Source: Rhodocyclaceae bacterium (GTDB lineage Bacteria > Pseudomonadota > Gammaproteobacteria > Burkholderiales > Rhodocyclaceae). From it: DNA of 20,966 nt. The notes beneath the pieces are model-generated. The model had not been told where the DNA came from and did no database searches. It worked only from the letters and a program-made list of their open reading frames with translations. The stretch lies in NCBI GenBank assembly GCA_030682595.1, contig JAUXNZ010000183.1:1-20966 (forward strand), given 5' to 3'. The position numbers and the translations under genes are program-made. Numbering within the stretch: position 1 is the stretch's first letter; each line of letters starts with the position of its first letter. Shown in pieces: positions 7,394 to 14,996 of this stretch.

Positions 7394-7942
7394 ATGCGTT
7401 ATTACTTCAAACGAATGGGCAGCAAGGCAGCCAGCCCGCCGCGCCGGCCCTGGACGAAAATTGCCTGGTCCGGCCTGGGCGCCTTTGTGGGCATCTACCT
7501 GGTGGCGACATTGAGCAAGTTCGTCAGCAGTGACATCACCGACCACCTGTTCCTGATCGGTTCATTCGGCGCCTCGGCGGTGCTGCTGTATGGCGCGCCA
7601 CAGGCCGAATTCTCGCAACCGCGCAATCTGGTCGGCGGGCATGTGTTGAGCGCGCTGATCGGCATTACGCTTTACAAGCTGTTCCCCGAGCCGGTCGCTC
7701 TGGTCAGCGCACTGGCGGTTGCGCTATCCATCATTGCCATGCACGCCACCCGCACCTTGCATCCGCCCGGCGGCGCGACGGCGTTGATCGCGGTAAGCGG
7801 CAGTTCCAACAGCCACTTGCTGGGGTATGGCTTCGTGCTGGCGCCCGTGGCGCTGGGAGCGCTGGTCATGCTGCTGGTGGCACTGGTGATCAACAATCTT
7901 TCGAGCAACCCGAAACGTCACTATCCGGTGTACTGGGTCTGA
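7394..7942 (+). CDS. HPP-family integral membrane protein
   Basis: Protein of 182 aa with an N-terminal basic stretch and four hydrophobic helices. It carries the family signature LHPPGGATALIAV after AMHATRT, and the GSFGASAVLLYGAP and QPRNLVGGH segments conserved in HPP (PF04982) proteins. Some plastid and cyanobacterial HPP proteins carry nitrite, but most bacterial members are uncharacterised, so transport of a small anion is only a possibility. ATG 7394 is chosen because it opens with a basic N-terminus and lies 6 nt after a GATAAT. ATG 7352 (14 residues more) and ATG 7415 are alternatives. Confidence 0.85.
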   Translation: MRYYFKRMGSKAASPPRRPWTKIAWSGLGAFVGIYLVATLSKFVSSDITDHLFLIGSFGASAVLLYGAPQAEFSQPRNLVGGHVLSALIGITLYKLFPEPVALVSALAVALSIIAMHATRTLHPPGGATALIAVSGSSNSHLLGYGFVLAPVALGALVMLLVALVINNLSSNPKRHYPVYWV

Positions 7943-8030
7943 GCCTTTCCTTTTCACGAATGCATCGCAAACAAATATCAGGGCTTCACCGTACACCAAG
8001 ACATGCATTTCTTTCCTGAAAGGTTTTTCG

Positions 8031-8432
8031 ATGGCGATTCCCTGGCTTGCGGTACTGAAAATCGTCCCCTGGAAGGAGGTCATCAGCAATGCCCCCGCGG
8101 TTGCCGATGGCGCGAAGAAACTGTGGAACAACGTCGGCAAGAAACCTGCCGCCCCAGCCGCGCCGGCAGAGCGCACCGCGGCCCGGCCGCCGTCGGACAG
8201 CGAAGTCATCGCCGCACTGCAGGCACGGCTGACAGCAACGGAAGCTGCCACCGCCGACCTGCACAATCAGATGCTCGCGTCCTCCGAACTGATCAAGACG
8301 CTGGCCGAGCAGAACACCCAATTGATCAAACGCGTCGAAGCCAACCGCTTGCGTGTGGTCTGGCTGACGGCGGTGATATTTGTCTTCGCCATCGTCGCGG
8401 GAGTTGGCCTGACTTGGGCCTTTTCCCGTTGA
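8031..8432 (+). CDS. Hypothetical small coiled-coil protein with C-terminal membrane anchor
   Basis: I do not recognise a named family. The 133-aa protein has an amphipathic N-terminus (MAIPWLAVLKIVPWKEVI), a Pro/Ala-rich linker (about 38-54), and a heptad-like coiled coil (about 56-105: VIAALQARLTATEAATADL and a second half). A single C-terminal transmembrane helix follows (VVWLTAVIFVFAIVAGVGL, about 109-130). It is probably tail-anchored in the inner membrane, with the coil in the cytoplasm. AAGG lies ten nt before the ATG. It stands 88 nt after the HPP gene on the same strand and converges with the PaaK-like gene across a 49-nt gap in which I see no clear terminator. Confidence 0.7.
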   Translation: MAIPWLAVLKIVPWKEVISNAPAVADGAKKLWNNVGKKPAAPAAPAERTAARPPSDSEVIAALQARLTATEAATADLHNQMLASSELIKTLAEQNTQLIKRVEANRLRVVWLTAVIFVFAIVAGVGLTWAFSR

Positions 8433-8481
8433 TATCGCCGTAACAGCACGGACGGATAAAGTCGGCTCTGGCAGGACGGCG

Positions 8482-9717
8482 TCAGTCGTACTTCCGTTCG
8501 TCGCTGATGACCTTGCCGTCGTTGGGCAGGCTGTCGGCAAAAACCACCGCCCCGCGCAACTTGGTCAAATCGCGCAGCGAATCGGCAATCGCCGCGGTCA
8601 GGGCCGCATCGCCCGTGCCGTTGCTCAGGCAGCAATGCAGCGTCATGGCGTCGGTGCTGTCGGGGTTGGTTACCACCAGTCGCGCCCGGGTGAGTTGCGG
8701 ATGGCGCTTCACCACCGCCGCAACCTGCTCGGGATGGACGAACATGCCCTTGACCTTGGTGGTCTGATCGGCGCGCCCCAGCCAGCCCTTGATGCGCAGA
8801 TTGGTGCGGCCGCAGGGCGAGATGCCCGGCAGCACAGCGGACAGATCGCCGGTGCCGAAGCGCAGCAACGGATAGTCGGGATTGAACAACGTGACGACGA
8901 CCTCGCCGACTTCGCCCGCGGGCAAAGCTTCGCCGGTACCCGGACGGACGATTTCGAGGATGACCTCTTCATCGACGACCAGGCCTTCGCGCGCCGGGGT
9001 TTCGTAGGCGATCAGCCCGAGGTCGGCGGTGGCATAGGCCTGGTAGCCATGGATGCCGCGCGCCAGCAAGGCTTCGCGTACCGGCGGCAGGAAGGCTTCA
9101 CCCGAGACCAGCGCCTTGGTCAGCGCAGGGATTTTCAGGCCGAGTTCGTCGGCCTTCTCAAGCAGGATGCGCAGGAAGGATGGCGTGCCGACATAAGCTG
9201 CGGGTTGCAGGTCGGCCATCGCCTGCACCTGCTGTTCGGTCTGCCCGACGCCGCCCGGAAAGACCGTGCAGCCGAGCGCCTGTGCGCCCGCCTCAAGCAA
9301 CCAGCCGCCCGGCGTCATGTGATACGAAAAACTGTTATGCACCAGATCGCCAGGGCGGATGCCCGCGGCGTAAAGCGCCCGTGCGGTACGCCAGTAGTCG
9401 GCGCCGCGGCCTTCGGGTTCGTAGATCGGCCCCGGGGAAGAGAACACCCGGCCGAGCCGGCCCCAAGCGGAAGCCGCCAGCCCGCCGAAAGGACGTTGCT
9501 TTTTCTGCAACTCGATCAATTCGTGCTTACGCAGCACCGGCAGTTGCGCCAGCGCGGCGCGCGAGGTAATGCTGGCGGGATCGACGTCGCGCAGGATTGC
9601 GGCAAAATACGCCGTATTTGCCTTGGCATGGGCGATCTGCCGTGGCAGACGCGCCAGCAGTGCCGCTTCTCGTTCGGCCGGGTCGCGGGTTTCGCGTGCG
9701 TCGAAATGGTCATTCAT
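8482..9717 (-). CDS. PaaK-like phenylacetate-CoA ligase family protein with altered P-loop
   Basis: Adenylate-forming enzyme family, 411 aa, resembling phenylacetate-CoA ligase in length and overall layout. It contains GDLVHNSFSYHMTPGGW, GCTVFPGGVGQTEQQ, PAAYVGTPSFLRILLEKADE, ALVSGEAFLPP and YATADLGLIAYE. The FRTGDL-equivalent is RFGTGDLSAVLPG, and the hinge region is GRADQTTKVKGMFVHPEQV. The usual ATP-binding loop TSGTTGKP is replaced by FSSPGPIYEPEG (92-103). It is the last gene of the liv operon, with its ATG overlapping the livF stop (ATGA, 9714-9717), so translation is probably coupled. The substrate is likely an aromatic or other organic acid delivered by the adjacent transporter; whether it still makes CoA esters is uncertain. 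Confidence 0.85.
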   Translation of the reverse strand: MNDHFDARETRDPAEREAALLARLPRQIAHAKANTAYFAAILRDVDPASITSRAALAQLPVLRKHELIELQKKQRPFGGLAASAWGRLGRVFSSPGPIYEPEGRGADYWRTARALYAAGIRPGDLVHNSFSYHMTPGGWLLEAGAQALGCTVFPGGVGQTEQQVQAMADLQPAAYVGTPSFLRILLEKADELGLKIPALTKALVSGEAFLPPVREALLARGIHGYQAYATADLGLIAYETPAREGLVVDEEVILEIVRPGTGEALPAGEVGEVVVTLFNPDYPLLRFGTGDLSAVLPGISPCGRTNLRIKGWLGRADQTTKVKGMFVHPEQVAAVVKRHPQLTRARLVVTNPDSTDAMTLHCCLSNGTGDAALTAAIADSLRDLTKLRGAVVFADSLPNDGKVISDERKYD

Positions 9718-10526
9718 GCCAGCCAGCGCTTTCTTCTGCGGTAATGCTTGACCTCGCGGAAGCTCTTGCGACCGGCGGAGGACAGGCCGAGGTAGAACTC
9801 CTTGACGTCCTCGTTGTTGCGCAATTCCTCAGCCTGACCTTCCATGACGACACGGCCGTTTTCGAGGATGTAGCCGAAATCCGCATAGCGCAGCGCCATG
9901 TTGGTGTTCTGCTCGGCCAGCAGGAAGGTCACGCCCTCCTTCTGGTTCAGGTCTTTGACGATCGAAAATACCTCATCGACGATCTGCGGGGCGAGGCCCA
10001 TCGAAGGCTCGTCGAGCAATACCATGTTCGGATTGGCCATCAGGGCGCGGCCAATGGCGGTCATCTGCTGTTCGCCGCCGGAAGTGTAGGCGGCCTGGCT
10101 GGTGCGCCGGGTCTTCAAGCGCGGGAAATAGTTGTAAACCTTTTCGAGGGTCGCGGCTACCGCGGCCTTGCCATCCTTGCGGGTGTAGGCGCCGGTGAGC
10201 AGGTTTTCCTCGATGGTCAGGTGGCCGAAGCAGTGGCGGCCTTCCATCACCTGGATGACGCCGCGCTTGACCAGGTCAGCCGGCGTCAGCGCCTCGATGC
10301 GCTCGCCACGCAGTTCGATGCTGCCCTTGGTGACCGCGCCGCGCTCACCGGCGAGCAGGTTGCTGACCGCGCGCAGTGTCGTGGTCTTGCCCGCGCCGTT
10401 GCCACCCAGCAAGGCGACGATGCCGCGCTCGGGCACGGCAAACGAAACGCCTTTCAGGACGAGGATCACATGGTTGTAGATCACCTCGATGCTATTGACG
10501 TTGAGGATGATGTTGGCGTTCGTCAT
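9714..10526 (-). CDS. livF: Branched-chain amino acid-type ABC transporter, ATPase LivF
   Basis: One of two cytoplasmic ATPases of a HAAT-family importer (270 aa). Walker A is LLGGNGAGKTTT (about 40-50), the ABC signature is YTSGGEQQM, Walker B is MVLLDEPSMGLAP, and the switch region is LLAEQNTNMALRYAD. ATG 10526 begins MTNANIILNVNSIEVIYNHV, the usual LivF start; an upstream in-frame extension reads through the livK-livF gap and is rejected. The C-terminus is about 30 residues longer than standard LivF and strongly basic (FREVKHYRRRKRWLA). It lies 76 nt after livK and overlaps the PaaK-like gene by four bases. Confidence 0.93.
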   Translation of the reverse strand: MTNANIILNVNSIEVIYNHVILVLKGVSFAVPERGIVALLGGNGAGKTTTLRAVSNLLAGERGAVTKGSIELRGERIEALTPADLVKRGVIQVMEGRHCFGHLTIEENLLTGAYTRKDGKAAVAATLEKVYNYFPRLKTRRTSQAAYTSGGEQQMTAIGRALMANPNMVLLDEPSMGLAPQIVDEVFSIVKDLNQKEGVTFLLAEQNTNMALRYADFGYILENGRVVMEGQAEELRNNEDVKEFYLGLSSAGRKSFREVKHYRRRKRWLA

Positions 10527-10559
10527 GGGCGCTCTTCGCTGGTCGATACGTTCGGTGCA

Positions 10560-10581
10560 GGCGGGAACCCGCCACGGCGGG
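10560..10581. promoter_or_regulatory. Tandem hairpin arms between livK and livF
   Basis: Three alternating arms GGCGGG (10560-10565), CCCGCC (10568-10573) and GGCGGG (10576-10581) allow two mutually exclusive stem-loops. No T run follows in the direction of transcription, so it is not a standard terminator. Such structures after a binding-protein gene often stabilise its mRNA relative to downstream genes; that role is inference. Confidence 0.4.
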
Positions 10582-10602
10582 CCCCCGGACTGCGGATTCA
10601 AC

Positions 10603-11952
10603 TTACTGCTTGCACTGCTCGGGCGTGCGCGGCGTGATCTTCTTCTCTTCCGCATAGCGGGCCGAAGTCAGCATCACCATCGGGCGGATGACCTTATCGT
10701 CAGCCTGATACCAGTCGGAACTGAAGTTCCACTTGCTGCCGTCCCAGGTATGCACGCGCACCCAGCTCGAACCCATGTGATCGAGGCAGGAGGTCTGCAC
10801 CGGGCGCATCACGCCGGCAAAGCCGAGACCGTCGAGCTTCTTCTGGTCGAGATCAAGATTTTCCAGGCCCCAGCGCGTCTGCTCGCCGGTCATGGTCTTG
10901 CCCTTGCCGTAACGCTCCTGCGCCCGCTTGACGCCCTCGACGCCGAGCATCGCGGAAATCAGGCCGCGCATGTATAGCACCGAACCGACCTCATCCTTCG
11001 GGCCGGTGCCCTGGCCTTTGGCATGCACCTGGGCCAGGATGTCCTTGACGACCTTCGCGTTCGGCTCGGCGCCGTGTTGCAGGGTCAAGGCGTTGTAGCC
11101 TTTCGCCCCCTCGCCGACATCCTTGACATCCGGCTCGGCACCCGCCCACCAGATGCCATACATTTTCTCGCGCGGGTAGCCGGTGGCCTGGGCTTCCTTG
11201 AGGGAAGTCGAGTTCATCACACCCCAGCCCCAGAGCAGCACATAATCAGGCCGGTTCTGGCGGATTTGCAGCCAGGTGGATTTCTGTTCGACGCCCGGAT
11301 GGGCGACCGGCAGCAGCGACAGGTCGAAGCCATGCATCTTGGCGCGCTCCTGCAACAACGGGATCGGCTCCTTGCCATACGGGCTGTCGTGATAAACCAG
11401 CGTGATCTTCTTGCCCTTCAGCTTGTCGAAGCCGCCTTCCTTCTTGGCGAGGTGCTGGATCAGGACATCCGCGCCCACCCAGTAAGTGCCCAGCAGCGGG
11501 AAGTTCCAAGTGAACACGGCGCCGTTCGCGGATTCGCTGCGGCCGTAGCCGGCGGTGATCAGCGGAATCTTGTCTACCGGCGCCTTTTCGGTCAGCGCGA
11601 AGGTCGCGCCCGTGGACAGCGACTGGAACGCCGTCGCGCCGCCGCCCTTGTTCTTCAGTCGTTCATAGCACTCGACACTGCGATCGGTGGCATAGCCGGT
11701 TTCGCATTCCTCGTAGGTAGCCTTGACACCGTTGATGCCGCCAGTGGCATTGACCAGCTTGATGTAGTCGACAAAGCCATTGGCCCAGGGTGCGCCGTTC
11801 GGTGCATAGGCGCCGGTGCGATAGACCAGCACCGGAAAGAACTGCTCCTGGGCCTGCTTGCCCTTGGCCTGGGCATGGACCGGCGCTGTCAGGGTGAATG
11901 ACAGGCCCATTGCCGCCAGCGAGACGGCCAGTGCATATTTGCGTAGTTTCAT
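10603..11952 (-). CDS. livK: Periplasmic substrate-binding protein of the liv-type ABC transporter
   Basis: Type I periplasmic binding protein (Peripla_BP_6/LivK-like), 449 aa. An N-terminal signal peptide (MKLRKYALAVSLAAMGLSFT) has a likely cleavage after PVHA at about residue 27. The mature part begins with FFPVLVYRTGAYAPNGAPWA and has family features such as ALTEKAPVDKIPLITAGYGR and KGKKITLVYHDSPYGKEPIP. It is longer than the classic 340-380 aa LivK, resembling binding proteins in clusters for aromatic or fatty acids. GAGGAG lies shortly before ATG 11952, fixing the start; upstream in-frame residues are not credible. The ligand cannot be read from sequence, but the flanking CoA ligases argue against simple amino acid uptake. 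Confidence 0.92.
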   Translation of the reverse strand: MKLRKYALAVSLAAMGLSFTLTAPVHAQAKGKQAQEQFFPVLVYRTGAYAPNGAPWANGFVDYIKLVNATGGINGVKATYEECETGYATDRSVECYERLKNKGGGATAFQSLSTGATFALTEKAPVDKIPLITAGYGRSESANGAVFTWNFPLLGTYWVGADVLIQHLAKKEGGFDKLKGKKITLVYHDSPYGKEPIPLLQERAKMHGFDLSLLPVAHPGVEQKSTWLQIRQNRPDYVLLWGWGVMNSTSLKEAQATGYPREKMYGIWWAGAEPDVKDVGEGAKGYNALTLQHGAEPNAKVVKDILAQVHAKGQGTGPKDEVGSVLYMRGLISAMLGVEGVKRAQERYGKGKTMTGEQTRWGLENLDLDQKKLDGLGFAGVMRPVQTSCLDHMGSSWVRVHTWDGSKWNFSSDWYQADDKVIRPMVMLTSARYAEEKKITPRTPEQCKQ

Positions 11953-12017
11953 TTGTTTCTCTCCTCTTTCTATGATGGTTATGTACTGCCTTGAAACAAA
12001 GAGCAAACATCCCTGCG

Positions 12018-12039
12018 CGTTCCCCTCAGTGGGGGAACG
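12018..12039. promoter_or_regulatory. Stem-loop at the livM 3' end, before livK
   Basis: CGTTCCCC (12018-12025) and GGGGAACG (12032-12039) form an 8-bp stem with a 6-nt loop that includes the livM stop codon. No T tract follows on the minus strand. The 73-nt gap to livK also holds TTGCTC and CATAAC boxes 17 nt apart, so a weak internal livK promoter is possible. Confidence 0.45.
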
Positions 12040-13102
12040 GCCACAGTCTGAGCTTCTCCTTGGCCGTCGACCACAAGCGGGCAATGCCGTGCGGTTCGAC
12101 AATCAGGAAGAACACGATGAGCGCGCCGAAAATCATGATTTCGGCATGGGAGACGCCGGCGGTGGAAATCGACACCCCGACCAGAGCGCCCAGCCAGGGC
12201 AACATCTGGTTGAGGAAGATCGGCAGGATGACGATGAAGGCGGCGCCGAAGAAACTGCCCATGATCGAACCGAGGCCGCCGATGATGACCATGAACAACA
12301 ACTGGAAGGAACGGTCGAGCGAGAAGGCCGCCGGCTCCCAGGCGCCAAGGTGCACGAAACCCCACAAGCCGCCGGCCACGCCGAGGAAAAAGGAACTGAC
12401 GGCGAAGGCCGACAGCTTGGCGTACATCGGCCGGATGCCGATCACCTCGGCGGCGACGTCCATGTCGCGAATCGCCATCCACTGCCGACCGATGGCGCCA
12501 CGCGTCATGTTTTTCGCCAGCAGGGCGAACACCACCAGAATCAGCAGGCAGAAAAGATACTTCTCCGTCGGTGATTCGACGGGAAACCCGAAGAGGGAAA
12601 GGTTGGACACCGACACCGAACCGGATGAAGAGTAGTTGGTGAACCACTTGATACGCAGGAAGGCCCAGTCCCAGAAGAACTGTGCCGCCAGCGTGGCGAC
12701 CGCCAGATACAGGCCGCGCACCCGCAGGCTGGGCACGCCAAAAAAAACACCAACTGCGGCAGAGGTAAACCCGCCCAGGAGCAGCGCGCCGACCAGTGGC
12801 ATGCCGTCGACCCGGATAAAGAAGTTGTAAGCCGCGTAAGCGCCCACCGCCATGAAGGCGCCTGCGCCCAGGGTAATCTGTCCGCAGTAACCGACCAGCA
12901 GGTTGACGCCGAGCGCGGCCAGCGACAGGATCAGGAACGGGATCAGGATGGAGCGGAACAGATATTCGTCGGCCAGCAGCGGCACGGCGACAAAGGCAAA
13001 AACCAGAATGCCGAGAACCGCAACGCGATCCTGGAAAATGGGGAAGATCTGCTGATCGGCCGCGTAGGAGGTCTTGAACTGACCGTTTTCCCTGTAGATC
13101 AT
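12026..13102 (-). CDS. livM: Branched-chain amino acid-type ABC transporter permease LivM
   Basis: Inner-membrane permease of 358 aa with about nine to ten hydrophobic helices. LivM hallmarks are LAALGVNLLVGYCGQITLGA, GAFMAVGAYAAY, the cytoplasmic loop with RGAIGRQWMAIRDMDVAAEV and IGIRPMYAKLSAFAVSS, and VIIGGLGSIMGSFFGAAFIV. It pairs with LivH to form the pore. ATG 13102 opens with MIYRENGQFKTSYAADQQIF, a start common in this subfamily. It is separated from livH by an unusually large 162-nt gap filled with repeats, and from livK by 73 nt. Confidence 0.93.
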   Translation of the reverse strand: MIYRENGQFKTSYAADQQIFPIFQDRVAVLGILVFAFVAVPLLADEYLFRSILIPFLILSLAALGVNLLVGYCGQITLGAGAFMAVGAYAAYNFFIRVDGMPLVGALLLGGFTSAAVGVFFGVPSLRVRGLYLAVATLAAQFFWDWAFLRIKWFTNYSSSGSVSVSNLSLFGFPVESPTEKYLFCLLILVVFALLAKNMTRGAIGRQWMAIRDMDVAAEVIGIRPMYAKLSAFAVSSFFLGVAGGLWGFVHLGAWEPAAFSLDRSFQLLFMVIIGGLGSIMGSFFGAAFIVILPIFLNQMLPWLGALVGVSISTAGVSHAEIMIFGALIVFFLIVEPHGIARLWSTAKEKLRLWPFPH

Positions 13103-13112
13103 GGCCCGGCCT

Positions 13113-13162
13113 CCCCCAGCCCCTCCCTCGCGGGAGGGGAGACTTGCGGCTCGCTGCGCTCG
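13113..13162 (+). repeat. Family B repeat, copy 1
   Basis: Layout: CCCCCAGC, a stem CCCCTCCC-TCGC-GGGAGGGG (13120-13139), a 9-nt spacer, and the 14-mer GCTCGCTGCGCTCG (13149-13162). It aligns without gaps over 50 nt to 17893-17942. The stems differ, but each is self-complementary. It lies in the livH-livM gap. Confidence 0.75.
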
Positions 13163-13193
13163 TCAATCACGGGGCGCGTCGCTCCGGCATGGC

Positions 13194-13250
13194 TGCGGAT
13201 TGCGGCTGCGCCGCGTGCCGCGTTTGCTTGGGACGGCCCGGCGCAAACGC
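13194..13250 (-). repeat. Family A hairpin repeat, copy 3 (inverted relative to copies 1 and 2)
   Basis: Arms GCGTTTGC (13220-13227) and GCAAACGC (13243-13250) flank a loop that reads GCCGGGCCGTCCCAA on the minus strand, one base different from the other copies. The homology with copy 2 continues over the whole 57 nt. It follows family B copy 1 by 31 nt, so the 162-nt livH-livM gap is mostly repeat sequence. Confidence 0.85.
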
Positions 13251-13264
13251 TACGGCGATTGTTC

Positions 13265-14194
13265 TTATACCCGATCAATGATTTTCTCCCCAAAGAGCCC
13301 CTGCGGCCGGAACAGCAGGAACACCAACGCCAGCATGTAGGCAAACCAGATTTCGATGCCGCCGCCGACCAGCGGCCCGAGATAGACCTCGGAGACCTTC
13401 TCGCCGACGCCGATGATGAGGCCGCCGATGATGGCGCCCGGCACCGAGGTGAGGCCGCCCAGGATCACCACCGGCAAGGCCCGCAACGCCACGGTCACCA
13501 GCGAGAACTGCACGCCCATTTTGGAGCCCCAGATGATGCCGGCGACCAGCGCGACAACCCCGGCCACGCACCAGACGATCACCCAGATGCGGTTGAGCGG
13601 AATGCCGATCGACTGCGCGGCCTGATGGTCGTCGGCCACGGCGCGCAGCGCGCGGCCGGTGGCGGTCTTCTGGAAGAACAGCGCCAGCGCGGCGACCAGC
13701 ATGGCAGCCACCAGCGCGGCGATGAAGTCTTCCTTGTTGATCAGGAGGCCGCCCGCGAAGACATTCTCCAGCACCATCACCGGCTCCTTCGGCATGCCGA
13801 CGTCAATCTTGTAAATGTCGCTGCCGAACACGGTCTGGCCGAGGCCATCGATAAAGTAGGCGATGCCCAGCGTCGCCATCAACAGGGTGGCGCCTTCCTG
13901 GTTGACCAGGTGGCGCAACACCAGCCGCTCGATCAGCCAGGCCACGGCAAACATGATCAACGCGGCAATGATGAAGGCAAGAATGTTCGCCACCACCGGA
14001 TTGGCCACGCCGAGCCAGCCGGGAATCCACTCCGAAAAGCGCGCCATCGCCAGCGCCGCAAACAGCACCATCGCGCCCTGGGCGAAGTTGAAGACGCCGG
14101 AGGCCTTGAAGATCAGCACGAATCCCAGCGCCACCAGCGAATACAGCATGCCGGTCATCAGGCCGCCAATCAATACTTCGAGAAAAAACCCCAT
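13265..14194 (-). CDS. livH: Branched-chain amino acid-type ABC transporter permease LivH
   Basis: Inner-membrane permease, 309 aa, eight to nine helices. LivH hallmarks are the N-terminus MGFFLEVLIGGLMTGMLYSL, ALGFVLIFKASGVFNFAQGA, the EAA-like loop with GRALRAVADDHQAAQSIGIP, and ALPVVILGGLTSVPGAIIGG. It ends LFRPQGLFGEKIIDRV, typical for the family. ATG 14194 is chosen by this conserved N-terminus; AAAAGGA lies upstream. It starts 19 nt after the livG stop. Together with LivM it forms the membrane channel. Confidence 0.93.
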   Translation of the reverse strand: MGFFLEVLIGGLMTGMLYSLVALGFVLIFKASGVFNFAQGAMVLFAALAMARFSEWIPGWLGVANPVVANILAFIIAALIMFAVAWLIERLVLRHLVNQEGATLLMATLGIAYFIDGLGQTVFGSDIYKIDVGMPKEPVMVLENVFAGGLLINKEDFIAALVAAMLVAALALFFQKTATGRALRAVADDHQAAQSIGIPLNRIWVIVWCVAGVVALVAGIIWGSKMGVQFSLVTVALRALPVVILGGLTSVPGAIIGGLIIGVGEKVSEVYLGPLVGGGIEIWFAYMLALVFLLFRPQGLFGEKIIDRV

Positions 14195-14213
14195 GTCGTC
14201 GTGTCCTTTTCCG

Positions 14214-14996
14214 TCAGTGGCTGGCGCCGAGATAGGCGCTGATGACTTCGGGATTGCCGCGCACCTCGTCCGGCGAACCATCGCCGATCTTCTTGCCGTA
14301 ATCGAGCACCACGACGCGATCGGATACGTCCATCACCACGCTCATGTCGTGCTCGATCAGCACGATGGTGGTTCCCATCTGATCGTTAACGTCGAGGATG
14401 AAGCGGCTCATGTCCTGTTTTTCTTCGATGTTCATGCCCGCCATCGGCTCGTCGAGCAGCAGGATTTGCGGCTCCATCGCCAGCGCACGCGCCAGGTCGA
14501 CACGCTTTTGCAGGCCATAGGGCAGCCGGCCGACCGGTGTCTTGCGGATGTGCTGGATTTCGAGGAAGTCGATAATTTCCTCGACCTTGGCGCGATGCTC
14601 GAGTTCCTCGCGCCGGGCCGCGCCCAAGCGGAACGCCTGCTGGAAGATGTTCGCCTTCATCTTGAGATTGCGCCCGGTCATGATGTTGTCCAGCACGCTC
14701 ATGCCCTTGAACAGCGCGATGTTCTGGAAGGTGCGGGCAATGCCGGCGCAGGCGGCCTTGTAGGGGTTCATCTGCCTGAAGTGCTCGCCGCGCAAAATGA
14801 TTTCGCCCGCCTGCGGCCGGTAAACGCCGTTAATGACGTTGAGCATCGAACTCTTGCCCGCGCCATTGGGGCCGATGATGGCGCGGACTTCATGTTCGCG
14901 CACCTCGAAGGAAATGTCGGTCAGGGCCTTCACCCCGCCGAAGGACAGGGAAACATTCTGCAGATCGAGGATGACCTCGCCGATTTGTCGCCCCAT
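14214..14996 (-). CDS. livG: Branched-chain amino acid-type ABC transporter, ATPase LivG
   Basis: Second ATPase of the importer, 260 aa. Walker A is IIGPNGAGKSSML (about 41-53), the Q-loop region is GIARTFQNIALFKGMSVLDN, the signature-like motif is LPYGLQKRVDLARAL, Walker B is ILLLDEPMAGMN, and the switch His lies in VLIEHDMSVVMDVSDRVVVL. It ends with the LivG-type DEVRGNPEVISAYLG. The ATG overlaps the acyl-CoA synthetase stop by one base (TGATG at 14994-14998), so translation is probably coupled. The signature diverges a little from the usual LSYGQQR form, which is common in this branch. Confidence 0.94.
   Translation of the reverse strand: MGRQIGEVILDLQNVSLSFGGVKALTDISFEVREHEVRAIIGPNGAGKSSMLNVINGVYRPQAGEIILRGEHFRQMNPYKAACAGIARTFQNIALFKGMSVLDNIMTGRNLKMKANIFQQAFRLGAARREELEHRAKVEEIIDFLEIQHIRKTPVGRLPYGLQKRVDLARALAMEPQILLLDEPMAGMNIEEKQDMSRFILDVNDQMGTTIVLIEHDMSVVMDVSDRVVVLDYGKKIGDGSPDEVRGNPEVISAYLGASH

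Noticed and set aside
8433..8481. Bidirectional terminator between the small membrane protein and the PaaK-like gene
   Set aside because: Only short imperfect arms (GACGG/CGGCGTC) and no T tracts were seen.
13259..14242. Long plus-strand open frame opposite livH
   Set aside because: Shadow of a strongly conserved permease gene. The translation is His/Asp/Gln-rich and low in complexity, as expected for antisense of GC-rich coding DNA.
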